Made by a program: the position numbers and the translations under genes
The notes under the pieces: model-generated
Seen by the model: only the letters and a program-made list of their open reading frames with translations
The model's database searches: none
What the model was told of the DNA's origin: nothing
Part shown: piece after piece, positions 1 through 6,753 of the stretch
Numbering within the stretch: position 1 is the first letter of the stretch
Layout of the letters: the number at the start of each line of letters is the position of its first letter
NCBI GenBank assembly: GCA_964423345.1
Contig: CAYREV010000060.1
Span: 1 to 7,201, forward strand
From: CAYREV01 sp964423345
GTDB taxonomy: Bacteria > Bacteroidota > Rhodothermia > Balneolales > Balneolaceae
DNA: 7,201 nt
Reading direction: 5' to 3'

Positions 1-2419
1 CGACCAGTTCGCGGGTCGCGTCCTGGAACGTCTCCAGGGTCTCCTCGCGCTCGCGCTGTGCGGTGATGTCCCGGGCGATACCGACGATCTGGGCCACCTC
101 ACCGTCGAGGATCACCGGGGAGAGCTTCGTCTGAAAGACGCTCGACCCGGCCGGGAGATCGAGCTCCTCCTCGTAGGTTATCGTCTCGCGCGCCTCGACG
201 CAACGGCGGTAGTTGGCCTCGATCTCGGCGCCGAGCGCCTCGCCGCACAGCTCCCGGGGGGTCTTGCCCACGATCGCATCCGTCGAGAACCCGGTCTGTT
301 CCTGGTGTGCCCGGTTCGTCCGGCGGTAGACGAACGCCGGTCCCGAATCGGTCCGCTCGACGTCGACGAAGAACAGCGCGTCCTGCGCGTTCTCGAAGAT
401 GGTCTCGTACTCCTCGGTGAGTCGGCGGAGTTCCCGCTTTCGTCGCTTGCGCTCGGTGACGTCGCGCACGCTCGCGAGGACGCGCTCCTCCCCGCGGAGC
501 TGGACGGTACTGAGGTGGACCTCGCCGAGGAACGTCGAGCCGTCCTTGCGCTGTCCCTTGAACTCGAACAGCTGTGGTCCCTCCTCGCGCGCCGCCTCGA
601 TGCGTGCCCGTGCGTCCTCGTAGGTGTACTCGGGGTCCTCGGGGACGATGAGCCGGACGTTCGCCCCGACCAGCTCCGCCTCGGTGTAGCCCGTCAGCTC
701 GCAGTACCGGTCGTTGACGTCGAGTATCTCGCCCGTCTCGGGCTCGTGGACGACGAGCCCGTCCGAGACGTTCTCGAACACCGCCCGGTACGTGCGTTCG
801 AGCTCCCGGCGCTCGGTGACGTCCTCGACGACCCCCACGAACCGGGTGTCGCGGCCGCCGTCACCGTCTCCGTCTCGGTCCTCCTCGCCCAGCCCGACGG
901 GATAGCCGGTCGCGCGAACCCAGCGGATCGACCCGTCCCCGCGACGGACCCGGAACTCGAAGGTGTAGCTGTCTTCGGCCTCGCCCCGGTCGATGTCCGC
1001 GAGCATCGCCTCGAACGCGGCCTCGAACGCGTCGCGGTCGCGGGGGTCGATGCGGTCCGTGAACCCTCTCGGATCGTCGAACAGCGCCTCGACCGGCTCC
1101 CCCCAGATCTCCTCGTAGGCCTCGTTGACGTAGAATAGCTCGGAGAAGTCGGGCTCGGCGAGGAAGATGATCTCGTCGATCCGCTCGGCGATGAGCCGGA
1201 AGCGCCGCTCGCTCTCGCGGAGTTCGCGCCCGCGTTCGATCCGGTCGAGCGCCGTGGTGGCGTGGCGTGCGAGGATGCGGGCGGCGTCGAGGGTGACGTC
1301 GTCGAACGACTCGATCCCGGGTTCGGACGCACCGAACAGCCCGTGGTCGCCGAGCGGGACGAGGACTCCACACTCGAGCGGGGTACCCTCCCGGAACTCG
1401 CTCGGGTCGTAGACGCCCATCTCGCCCCGCTCGTAGACGTCGTACCCGAAGCTCCCCGGCTCGAACGTCCCGGGCCCGCCCGGGACCTCCCAGGCGGGGT
1501 CGGGCGCCACGACCGGCTCGAGGACCGGCTCCTCGTCGCCCTCGTGGAGCCAGCAGGCCGGCATCGACAGGTCGAGCACCTCCTCGGCGGCGGCGACGGT
1601 CGCCTCGAGAACCGCCTCGACGGTCTCCGCGTTCTGGAGCTCGTCGGTCGACTCGTGGAGGTTCCGGATGGTGCGCTCGCGGCGCTTGCGCTCGGTGACG
1701 TCCCGGGAGATACCGAGCACCCGGCGTTCGCCACCGATCCGTGCCGGCGTCACGCTGACCTCGTACCAGCGGCGGTCACCCTCGGCGTTCTCGACCCGCC
1801 ACTCGACGGTCGTCGGCTCGCCGGTCTCGGCGACCTCGTTGATTATCTCCCGGGAGCGCTCCTCGGTGTAGCCCTCCTCGGGGACGCTCAGCCCCTCGAC
1901 GCCGAGGTCGAGGATGGTCGATTCGTCGTAGCCGAACGCCTCGACGTAGGTGTCGTTCACCTCCAGTATTTCGCCGGTCGCCGGGTCGTGGACGCTGATG
2001 GCGTCGTTGACCGTGTTGAATATCTGCTCGTACTCCCGCTCGTGGCGCTTGCGCTCGGTGACCTCCTCGATCACGACCACGAACCGCTCGACGGGATTCT
2101 CTTCCTCGCCCCCCAGGACCGGATACCGCGAGACGTGGATCCAGCGGGGTCGCTCGTTCTCGTCACCCTGCAGCCGGTACTCGCCCTCGTAGACCGACTG
2201 CGGGTCGTCGCGCTCGAAGTCCGCGAGCATCGACTCGACGTCCGCCTCGTAGCCCTCGCGGTCCTCGGGGTGGACCGAGTCGAGGAACGACCGCGGCCGC
2301 TCGTACAGCCGGCCGACCGACTGGCCGTACAGCTCCTCGTAGGCAGGGGTGACGTACTGGACCTCCGAGAGGTCGGCGCTGGCGACGAGGATGACCTCGT
2401 CGACGTTCTCGGCGACCAG
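1..2419 (-). CDS. Multi-PAS/GAF sensor protein, probable histidine kinase (partial at both ends)
   Basis: The minus strand is open without a stop for 806 codons (codon low positions 2, 5, 8 and so on) and gives a strongly acidic protein. Numbering from the first visible residue at 2419, the order is PAS1 (about 1-125), PAS2 (about 130-246), GAF (about 250-395), PAS3 (about 405-540), PAS4 (about 545-660) and PAS5 (about 668-792). PAS domains end in PAC-type signatures such as EEVTERKR, SRDVTERKR, VEDVTERRE, VRDVTERKR and ARDITAQRE; PAS2 and PAS4 carry the GEIL(E/D)VND motif. No transmembrane segment is visible. The frame leaves the window in a linker (ETFQDATRELV) that in relatives usually leads into another GAF domain or the catalytic core. 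The start codon lies in or beyond the assembly gap, and PAS1 begins right at the gap, so few domain residues need be missing. HisKA and HATPase_c are not visible, so a kinase is inferred; a bacterio-opsin-activator-like PAS-GAF-HTH regulator is the main alternative. The gene is divergent from the kinase at 2584. Confidence 0.88.
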   Translation of the reverse strand, partial: MVAENVDEVILVASADLSEVQYVTPAYEELYGQSVGRLYERPRSFLDSVHPEDREGYEADVESMLADFERDDPQSVYEGEYRLQGDENERPRWIHVSRYPVLGGEEENPVERFVVVIEEVTERKRHEREYEQIFNTVNDAISVHDPATGEILEVNDTYVEAFGYDESTILDLGVEGLSVPEEGYTEERSREIINEVAETGEPTTVEWRVENAEGDRRWYEVSVTPARIGGERRVLGISRDVTERKRRERTIRNLHESTDELQNAETVEAVLEATVAAAEEVLDLSMPACWLHEGDEEPVLEPVVAPDPAWEVPGGPGTFEPGSFGYDVYERGEMGVYDPSEFREGTPLECGVLVPLGDHGLFGASEPGIESFDDVTLDAARILARHATTALDRIERGRELRESERRFRLIAERIDEIIFLAEPDFSELFYVNEAYEEIWGEPVEALFDDPRGFTDRIDPRDRDAFEAAFEAMLADIDRGEAEDSYTFEFRVRRGDGSIRWVRATGYPVGLGEEDRDGDGDGGRDTRFVGVVEDVTERRELERTYRAVFENVSDGLVVHEPETGEILDVNDRYCELTGYTEAELVGANVRLIVPEDPEYTYEDARARIEAAREEGPQLFEFKGQRKDGSTFLGEVHLSTVQLRGEERVLASVRDVTERKRRKRELRRLTEEYETIFENAQDALFFVDVERTDSGPAFVYRRTNRAHQEQTGFSTDAIVGKTPRELCGEALGAEIEANYRRCVEARETITYEEELDLPAGSSVFQTKLSPVILDGEVAQIVGIARDITAQREREETLETFQDATRELV

Positions 2420-2519
2420 NNNNNNNNNNNNNNNNNNNNNNNNNNNNNNNNNNNNNNNNNNNNNNNNNNNNNNNNNNNNNNNNNNNNNNNNNNNNNNNNN
2501 NNNNNNNNNNNNNNNNNNN
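2420..2519. other. Assembly gap (100 N)
   Basis: Exactly 100 N, the usual placeholder for a scaffold gap of unknown length. It hides the N-terminus and promoter of the minus-strand sensor and perhaps part of the upstream region of the plus-strand kinase. No function can be assigned. Confidence 0.97.
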
Positions 2520-2522
2520 CGG

Positions 2523-2540
2523 GGTTATCGAGAGATATCC
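2523..2540. repeat. Short imperfect inverted repeat upstream of the kinase
   Basis: GGTTATC and GATATCC form arms with six of seven bases complementary around a 4-base GAGA spacer. The element lies just upstream of the TATA-like sequence at 2547-2557, between two divergent sensor genes, where an operator would be expected. It is short and could be chance; no regulator is identified. Confidence 0.3.
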
Positions 2541-2546
2541 GATGCG

Positions 2547-2557
2547 TACTATTGTTA
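2547..2557 (+). promoter_or_regulatory. Candidate TATA-box region for the kinase gene
   Basis: TACTATTGTTA is one of the most AT-rich short stretches in an otherwise GC-rich window. Archaeal TATA boxes lie about 25-30 bases upstream of the transcription start, which would place the start at about 2575-2583, directly before the ATG at 2584. That implies a leaderless or very short-leader transcript, as is common in haloarchaea. The match to a haloarchaeal TATA consensus is only partial. Confidence 0.4.
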
Positions 2558-2583
2558 CCCTCCGTTCGAAACCACGGGGAGAT

Positions 2584-5322
2584 ATGGGAGCATCCGCACG
2601 GATCGAACGTCGGCGGCGGTGGTCGGTGGCAGGGATAGGTGTGCTCCTCTGTGGCGTCGTCGTCGGGGTGGGGATAATCAGCCACGTCGAGTGGACGATA
2701 CCGCACTACCTCCAGATCGGCGTTCCGCTCCTGCTCTCGGTCGGCCTCGCCGCGTACGGGAAGTGGCTCGTCCACTCCGACGTTCCCACAGAGTGGATCA
2801 GTCGGATCGCCCTGTGGGTGCTCGTCGGCGCCGTCGGCGTCGGCTCGTTCGCCAGCTGGGAGATGTTCACCCACGTCCTCGAGGGCGAACCGGTTCTCGA
2901 GACGTCTCACGAGTTGCTGAACGGGCTGACGGAGGGCGCGGCCGTCGGCGGACTGATCGGCTACTACGACGCCCGTCAGAAGGCCCAGTACGCCGAGGCC
3001 GAGCAGGCCCAGCGAGCCATCTCCGCGTCGACGGACGGGATCGCCGTCATCGACGAGAGCGGCGAGTATCGAACGGCGAATCGGGCGTTCGCGGAGATCC
3101 ACGGCTACGACGACGCCGAGTCGCTCGCCGGTGAGAGCTGGCGCGGCTGTTACACCGAGGCGGAGGCGGATCGGTTCGAGGAGGAGATCTTCCCCCGACT
3201 GTCCGAGGAGGGGAGCTGGCGAGGACAGCTCGTCGGCCGACGTCGCGATGGAGGCACGTTTCCACAGGAGATCACGCTCTCGAAGGGTCCGGACGGTGGC
3301 TTCGTCTCCGTCGTCCGTGAGATCCGCGAGCGGCGAGAGTACGAGGACCGCCTCGCGGCGCTCAACGAGACGAGTCGGGAGTTGATGGCCGCAGAATCGG
3401 AGGCGGCCATCGCCGAGATCATCGTCGAGACGGCACACCGTCTCCTCGACTGGCCGCTGGCAGTCTACTGGTCGTACGACGCCGAGGAGGACCTCCTGGT
3501 TCCGATCGCCGCCACCGATCGGGCCACGAGGGCGGCCGAGGCGGCGGATCCGGAGGAGGGCATCCCGTCGTTCTCCGACGGGACGATCGACATGGAGATC
3601 TTCCGCGGCGGTGAGCCGACCGTCATCGACGATTACCGGATGGTCGATAACCCCGCCACTCGGGACATCACGCTCGGAACGATCCTCGCCCTCCCCGTCG
3701 GCGAGCACGGCCTGCTCAACATCGGATCGCCGGCGGTCGAGGACGTGGCTCAACCGGACCGACAGCTCAGCGAGATACTCGCTCAGAACGCCCAGTCCGC
3801 GCTCGATCGCCTCGAGCACCAGCGAACGCTCGCGATGCGCGAACAACGGCTCCGCACCATCGTCGAGAACGCGCCGGTCGTCCTGTTCGCCGTCGACCGG
3901 AGTCGAACGGTGACGCTCCAGGTCGGCAAGGGGCTCGACGAGATCGGGGTCGAACAGAACCAGATGGTCGGGGAGCCGATCGACGACCTGTTCGGTGACT
4001 CCCCGGTCATCGTCGACGCGATCGACCGGAGCCTCGACGGCGAGCCGACCGACGTCACGGTCGACCTCTGGGGCCAGACCTACCAGGTCTGGTACCAGCC
4101 GGTCGAGACCGGTGGCGAGGTCACGAGCGTGATCGGCGTCGCGATGGACGTCACCGAGCGCCACCGGCGCGAGCGGGGCATCAGAGCGCTACACGAGGCC
4201 ACCAGGGAGATGATGCGGGAGACCGATCGGGAGACGATCTGCCGGATCGCCGTCGACACCGCACAGCGATCGCTGGACCTCCCGATGTCCGCGATCTGGC
4301 TGCGAGCGGACGATCCGCCGCGACTGGAGCCGGTCGCCTGGTCCGATCGGGCCGGGGAGCTGTTCGGGGAACCCCCGGTGTTCGAGCCGGGAGGGAGCAT
4401 CTCCTGGTCGGTGTACGAGGAAGGCGAGCTCCGTATCTTCGAGGACGTACGCGAGGCCGAGAACCGCCACAACCCCGAGACGCAGATGCGGAGCGAACTG
4501 ATCGTCCCGGTCGGCGAGTACGGCGTGTTGAACAGCGGCTCGACGGACCCCGGGCAGTTCGACGAGACCGCCGTCGTCCTCGCACAGCTGCTGGCGGCCA
4601 ACACCCGGTCCGCGCTCGAACGGGCCGACCGCGAGGACGATCTCCAGCGCCAGACCGACCAGATGGAGTTCTTCAACTCGATCCTCAGACACGACGTCCT
4701 CAACGGGATGACCGTGATCCGGGCGCGGGCCGAGTTCCTCGCCGAAGGGCTCGAGGGCCAGCAGCTCAGGGACGCCGAGACGATCGTCGACTGGTCCGAC
4801 GAGATCACCACGGTCGTCCAGCGCGTCCGAACGGTTCTGGAGACGCTGGTCGGGGGTGGCGGCCCACGGCTCGAATCGGTCGAGCTATCGGCCGTCCTCC
4901 GTGCGGAGGTCGACCGGATCCGAGCGACCTACCCCGAGGTCGAGTTCGAGACGGACATCCCGGAGGCCGTGACCGCCCAGGCGACCGAGCTACTGGGGGA
5001 GGTGTTCGGGAACGTCCTGACGAACGCGATCCACCACAACGACACCGACGGATTGCGCGTTTCGGTGGCCGTCGACGACCGCGAGGACCCGACGGACCCC
5101 GTGACCGTGCGGATCGCCGACAACGGCCGAGGGGTCCCCGACGAGGTCAAGGAATCGATCTTCCGACGCGAGGAGACCGGCCACGCGAAGTCGACGGGCT
5201 CGGGGTTCGGCCTCTTCTTCGTCGACGCGATGGTAACCGAGTACGGCGGCGACGTCCGGGTCGAGGACAACGATCCGCAGGGGGCCGAGTTCGTCATCGA
5301 GTTACCGGCCACACCGCAGTAG
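2584..5322 (+). CDS. Membrane-anchored PAS-GAF-PAS-GAF sensor histidine kinase
   Basis: This is a complete 912-residue kinase that would autophosphorylate on histidine and pass phosphate to a response regulator. An Arg-rich N-terminus precedes hydrophobic segments at about 13-32, 39-58 and 74-94, and a weaker fourth at about 110-127 ending in IGYYDAR. Then follow PAS (about 143-250), GAF (about 257-410), a second PAS of PAS_4 style (about 416-526, ending in MDVTER), GAF (about 532-680) and HisKA with the H-box RHDVLNGM, the phosphoacceptor being His703. The ATPase domain shows an N-box (GNVLTNAIHHN, Asn810/Asn814), G1 DNGRG (846-850), an F-box around IFRREE and G2 GSGFG (872-876); all key residues appear intact. 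I chose ATG 2584 because a TATA-like element lies about 30 bases upstream and MGASARIERRRR is a plausible membrane-protein start. ATG 2542 would add 14 residues and overlap that element. There is no receiver domain, so the HalX regulator 113 bases downstream is the likely partner. The sensed signal is unknown. Confidence 0.93.
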   Translation: MGASARIERRRRWSVAGIGVLLCGVVVGVGIISHVEWTIPHYLQIGVPLLLSVGLAAYGKWLVHSDVPTEWISRIALWVLVGAVGVGSFASWEMFTHVLEGEPVLETSHELLNGLTEGAAVGGLIGYYDARQKAQYAEAEQAQRAISASTDGIAVIDESGEYRTANRAFAEIHGYDDAESLAGESWRGCYTEAEADRFEEEIFPRLSEEGSWRGQLVGRRRDGGTFPQEITLSKGPDGGFVSVVREIRERREYEDRLAALNETSRELMAAESEAAIAEIIVETAHRLLDWPLAVYWSYDAEEDLLVPIAATDRATRAAEAADPEEGIPSFSDGTIDMEIFRGGEPTVIDDYRMVDNPATRDITLGTILALPVGEHGLLNIGSPAVEDVAQPDRQLSEILAQNAQSALDRLEHQRTLAMREQRLRTIVENAPVVLFAVDRSRTVTLQVGKGLDEIGVEQNQMVGEPIDDLFGDSPVIVDAIDRSLDGEPTDVTVDLWGQTYQVWYQPVETGGEVTSVIGVAMDVTERHRRERGIRALHEATREMMRETDRETICRIAVDTAQRSLDLPMSAIWLRADDPPRLEPVAWSDRAGELFGEPPVFEPGGSISWSVYEEGELRIFEDVREAENRHNPETQMRSELIVPVGEYGVLNSGSTDPGQFDETAVVLAQLLAANTRSALERADREDDLQRQTDQMEFFNSILRHDVLNGMTVIRARAEFLAEGLEGQQLRDAETIVDWSDEITTVVQRVRTVLETLVGGGGPRLESVELSAVLRAEVDRIRATYPEVEFETDIPEAVTAQATELLGEVFGNVLTNAIHHNDTDGLRVSVAVDDREDPTDPVTVRIADNGRGVPDEVKESIFRREETGHAKSTGSGFGLFFVDAMVTEYGGDVRVEDNDPQGAEFVIELPATPQ

Positions 5323-5359
5323 GACCGACCGGATGGGAGACGCTCTCTCGAACACGGCC

Positions 5360-5422
5360 CCGGTACCCGTTACGACGGCTATCGACGTACCAAGTATCAA
5401 GGGGCCGGTATCCGAACGACGG
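5360..5422. repeat. Imperfect direct repeat flanking the response-regulator promoter
   Basis: Copy 1 at 5360-5378 reads CCGGTACCCGTTACGACGG and copy 2 at 5405-5422 reads CCGGTATCCGAACGACGG. They share CCGGTA-CCG and ACGACGG and differ by one substitution and a one-base length change next to one further substitution. The copies are 45 bases apart, start to start, and bracket the TATA-like element at 5391-5400. That arrangement could be a pair of regulator-binding sites, but the repeat may also be chance in GC-rich DNA. Confidence 0.45.
5391..5400 (+). promoter_or_regulatory. Candidate TATA-box for the HalX response regulator
   Basis: CAAGTATCAA is the most AT-rich point in the 113-base spacer between the kinase stop and the regulator ATG. 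A start of transcription about 25 bases downstream would fall near 5420-5425, giving a leader of about 10-16 bases. No Shine-Dalgarno sequence precedes the ATG at 5436, which fits a short-leader haloarchaeal message. If real, the regulator can be expressed apart from the kinase. Confidence 0.35.
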
Positions 5423-5435
5423 GCGAAGACTCCGC

Positions 5436-6037
5436 ATGAGCGACTCCGACCCACCGGTCGTTCTCATCGTCGAGGACGAACCGGACGTCGCCGAGACGTA
5501 CGCACGGTGGCTGAGCGACTACGACGTCCGACGAGCGGGGACGGGAGCGGAGGCGCTCGCCACACTCGACGGGACCGTCGACGTCGTGCTGCTCGACCGG
5601 ATGATGCCCGGGACGTCCGGCGAGGCGGTGCTCTCCGAGATCCGTTCGCGGAGGATCGACTGCCGGGTGGCGATGGTGACGGCCGTCGACCCGAGCTTCG
5701 ACATCATCGAGATGGGGTTCGACGAGTACGTCACGAAGCCACCTCGGCGCGAGCAGCTCCGGAAGATCGTCGAACGCCTGCTCCACCGGGCGACGCTCGA
5801 CGACGACCTCCAGGAGTACTACTCGCTCGTGGCTCGCCGATCCGCGCTCGAAGCGGAGTTCACGGAACGCCGGCTCGAATCGAACGAGGAGTACACCGAC
5901 CTCGTCGCACGGATCGAGACACACCGGACCGTGGTCGACGACGCGCTGGGTGACATGTCCTCCGACGCGGACTTCGTCGGTGCCGTCCGCGAGATCATGG
6001 GCGAGACGGACGAGACGCACGCTCGCGAGGACCGAAG
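5436..6037 (+). CDS. HalX-domain response regulator (3' end in assembly gap)
   Basis: The first 200 codons are visible. Residues 1-115 are a receiver domain with all functional residues: acidic pair Glu13/Asp14 (IVEDEPD), phosphoacceptor Asp54 (VVLLDRMMPG), Thr82 (AMVTAV) and Lys101 (YVTKPP). Residues from about 118 to 185 match the HalX domain, a helical and probably coiled-coil segment, shown by DDDLQEYYSLVARRSALEAE and the following EEYTDLVARIETHR. No DNA-binding domain is visible, so output is probably by protein contact. HalX regulators are usually not much longer than the visible part, so the stop is expected in or soon after the gap at 6038. The start ATG at 5436 gives MSDSDPPVVLIVEDE, the normal N-terminus of a receiver. 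The kinase upstream is the likely phosphodonor. The HTR-like gene after the gap is in a different frame relative to window coordinates, but unknown gap length leaves their relation open. Confidence 0.93.
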
Positions 6038-6137
6038 NNNNNNNNNNNNNNNNNNNNNNNNNNNNNNNNNNNNNNNNNNNNNNNNNNNNNNNNNNNNNNN
6101 NNNNNNNNNNNNNNNNNNNNNNNNNNNNNNNNNNNNN
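6038..6137. other. Assembly gap (100 N)
   Basis: A second run of exactly 100 N, probably of arbitrary length. It hides the C-terminal end of the HalX regulator, the start of the HTR-like gene and any spacer or promoter between them. Confidence 0.97.
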
Positions 6138-6753
6138 CTCCGAACTCGCCCCCGGCACCAGTCTGCTGATCGCCGGTCCCGCGATGTCCGGAAAGCAGAG
6201 CCTCGCGCTCGACCTGCTCGCGGCGGGGATCGACGAGGGGGACGGACTCCTGATCGTCTCGACGAGCAAGAACGCGGAGACGTGTCTCGACGAACTCGAA
6301 CGGCGGGTACCGACGCTCGACCACGACCGGGTGGGCGTCGTCGACTGCTCGGGATCCAGCCAGCAGCGAGTGTTCCGCGAGATCTCGACCCAGCGGGTCT
6401 CCTCGCCGGGGGACCTCACCGGCGTCAGTATCGGCACGGCCAAACTCATGCAGCGGTTCGCCGAGCGGGATATCTCGCACGTTCGCCACGGCCTCGTCTC
6501 CGTGTCGACGCTGCTCCAGTACCTCGGCCTCGACACCGTCTTCAAGTTCCTGCACATCTACATCCAGCGCATCGACGACACCCGGGGGCTCGGTGTGTTC
6601 ACGCTCGACAACGTCGCACACGACGCACCGACGATCAACACGATCACCGGCGAGTTCGACGCGGTGATCGAACTCCGCGAAACCGAGGGCGGCGACCGCG
6701 AGATCCGGGTTCGAGGACTCCCCGACGCACCGACGGCCTGGCGCCCGTTCTAG
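6138..6753 (+). CDS. HTR-like (DUF7504-type) RecA/KaiC-fold protein (5' end in gap)
   Basis: The last 204 codons and the TAG stop are visible. The visible part starts at SELAPGTSLLIAGPAMSGK, the first strand and P-loop of a RecA/KaiC/RAD55-like fold, so probably only about 15-30 residues are hidden. The P-loop reads GPAMSGKQS: it keeps GxxxxGK but has Gln in place of the usual Ser/Thr. The later hydrophobic strand GLGVFTLDN supplies a Walker B-like Asp (visible residue 157). The segment HGLVSVSTLLQYLGLDTVF and the ending GEFDAVIELRE...WRPF are typical of the haloarchaeal family often labelled HTR-like protein or RecA-superfamily ATPase implicated in signal transduction. Its biochemical role is not established. 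Its place directly after a receiver-HalX gene suggests a signalling partner or output. Catalytic ATPase activity is uncertain given the P-loop. The protein seems soluble, with no membrane segment. Confidence 0.85.

Noticed and set aside
444..2062. Identical 17-base sequence CGCTTGCGCTCGGTGAC at 444-460, 1683-1699 and 2046-2062
   Set aside because: On the minus strand each copy encodes the VTERKR motif at the end of a PAS domain, so the repeat is explained by protein-level conservation and codon preference, not by a CRISPR or regulatory repeat.
305..2638. Long plus-strand open frames opposite the left sensor, up to several hundred codons
   Set aside because: They are antisense shadows of the minus-strand PAS/GAF frame. 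In GC-rich haloarchaeal DNA stops are rare in such frames. The minus-strand frame gives recognisable PAS and GAF domains throughout, whereas these give no known domain and one of them runs through the N gap.
5362..5391. GGTAC/GTACC inverted arms in the spacer before the regulator
   Set aside because: The arms are only five bases with a 20-base loop; the longer direct repeat in the same region is the better-supported structure.
5950..6753. A single plus-strand frame running from within the regulator gene through the gap into the HTR-like gene
   Set aside because: Continuity depends on translating through N of unknown length. The part before the gap is an out-of-frame, Arg/Thr/Ser-rich reading of the HalX regulator.
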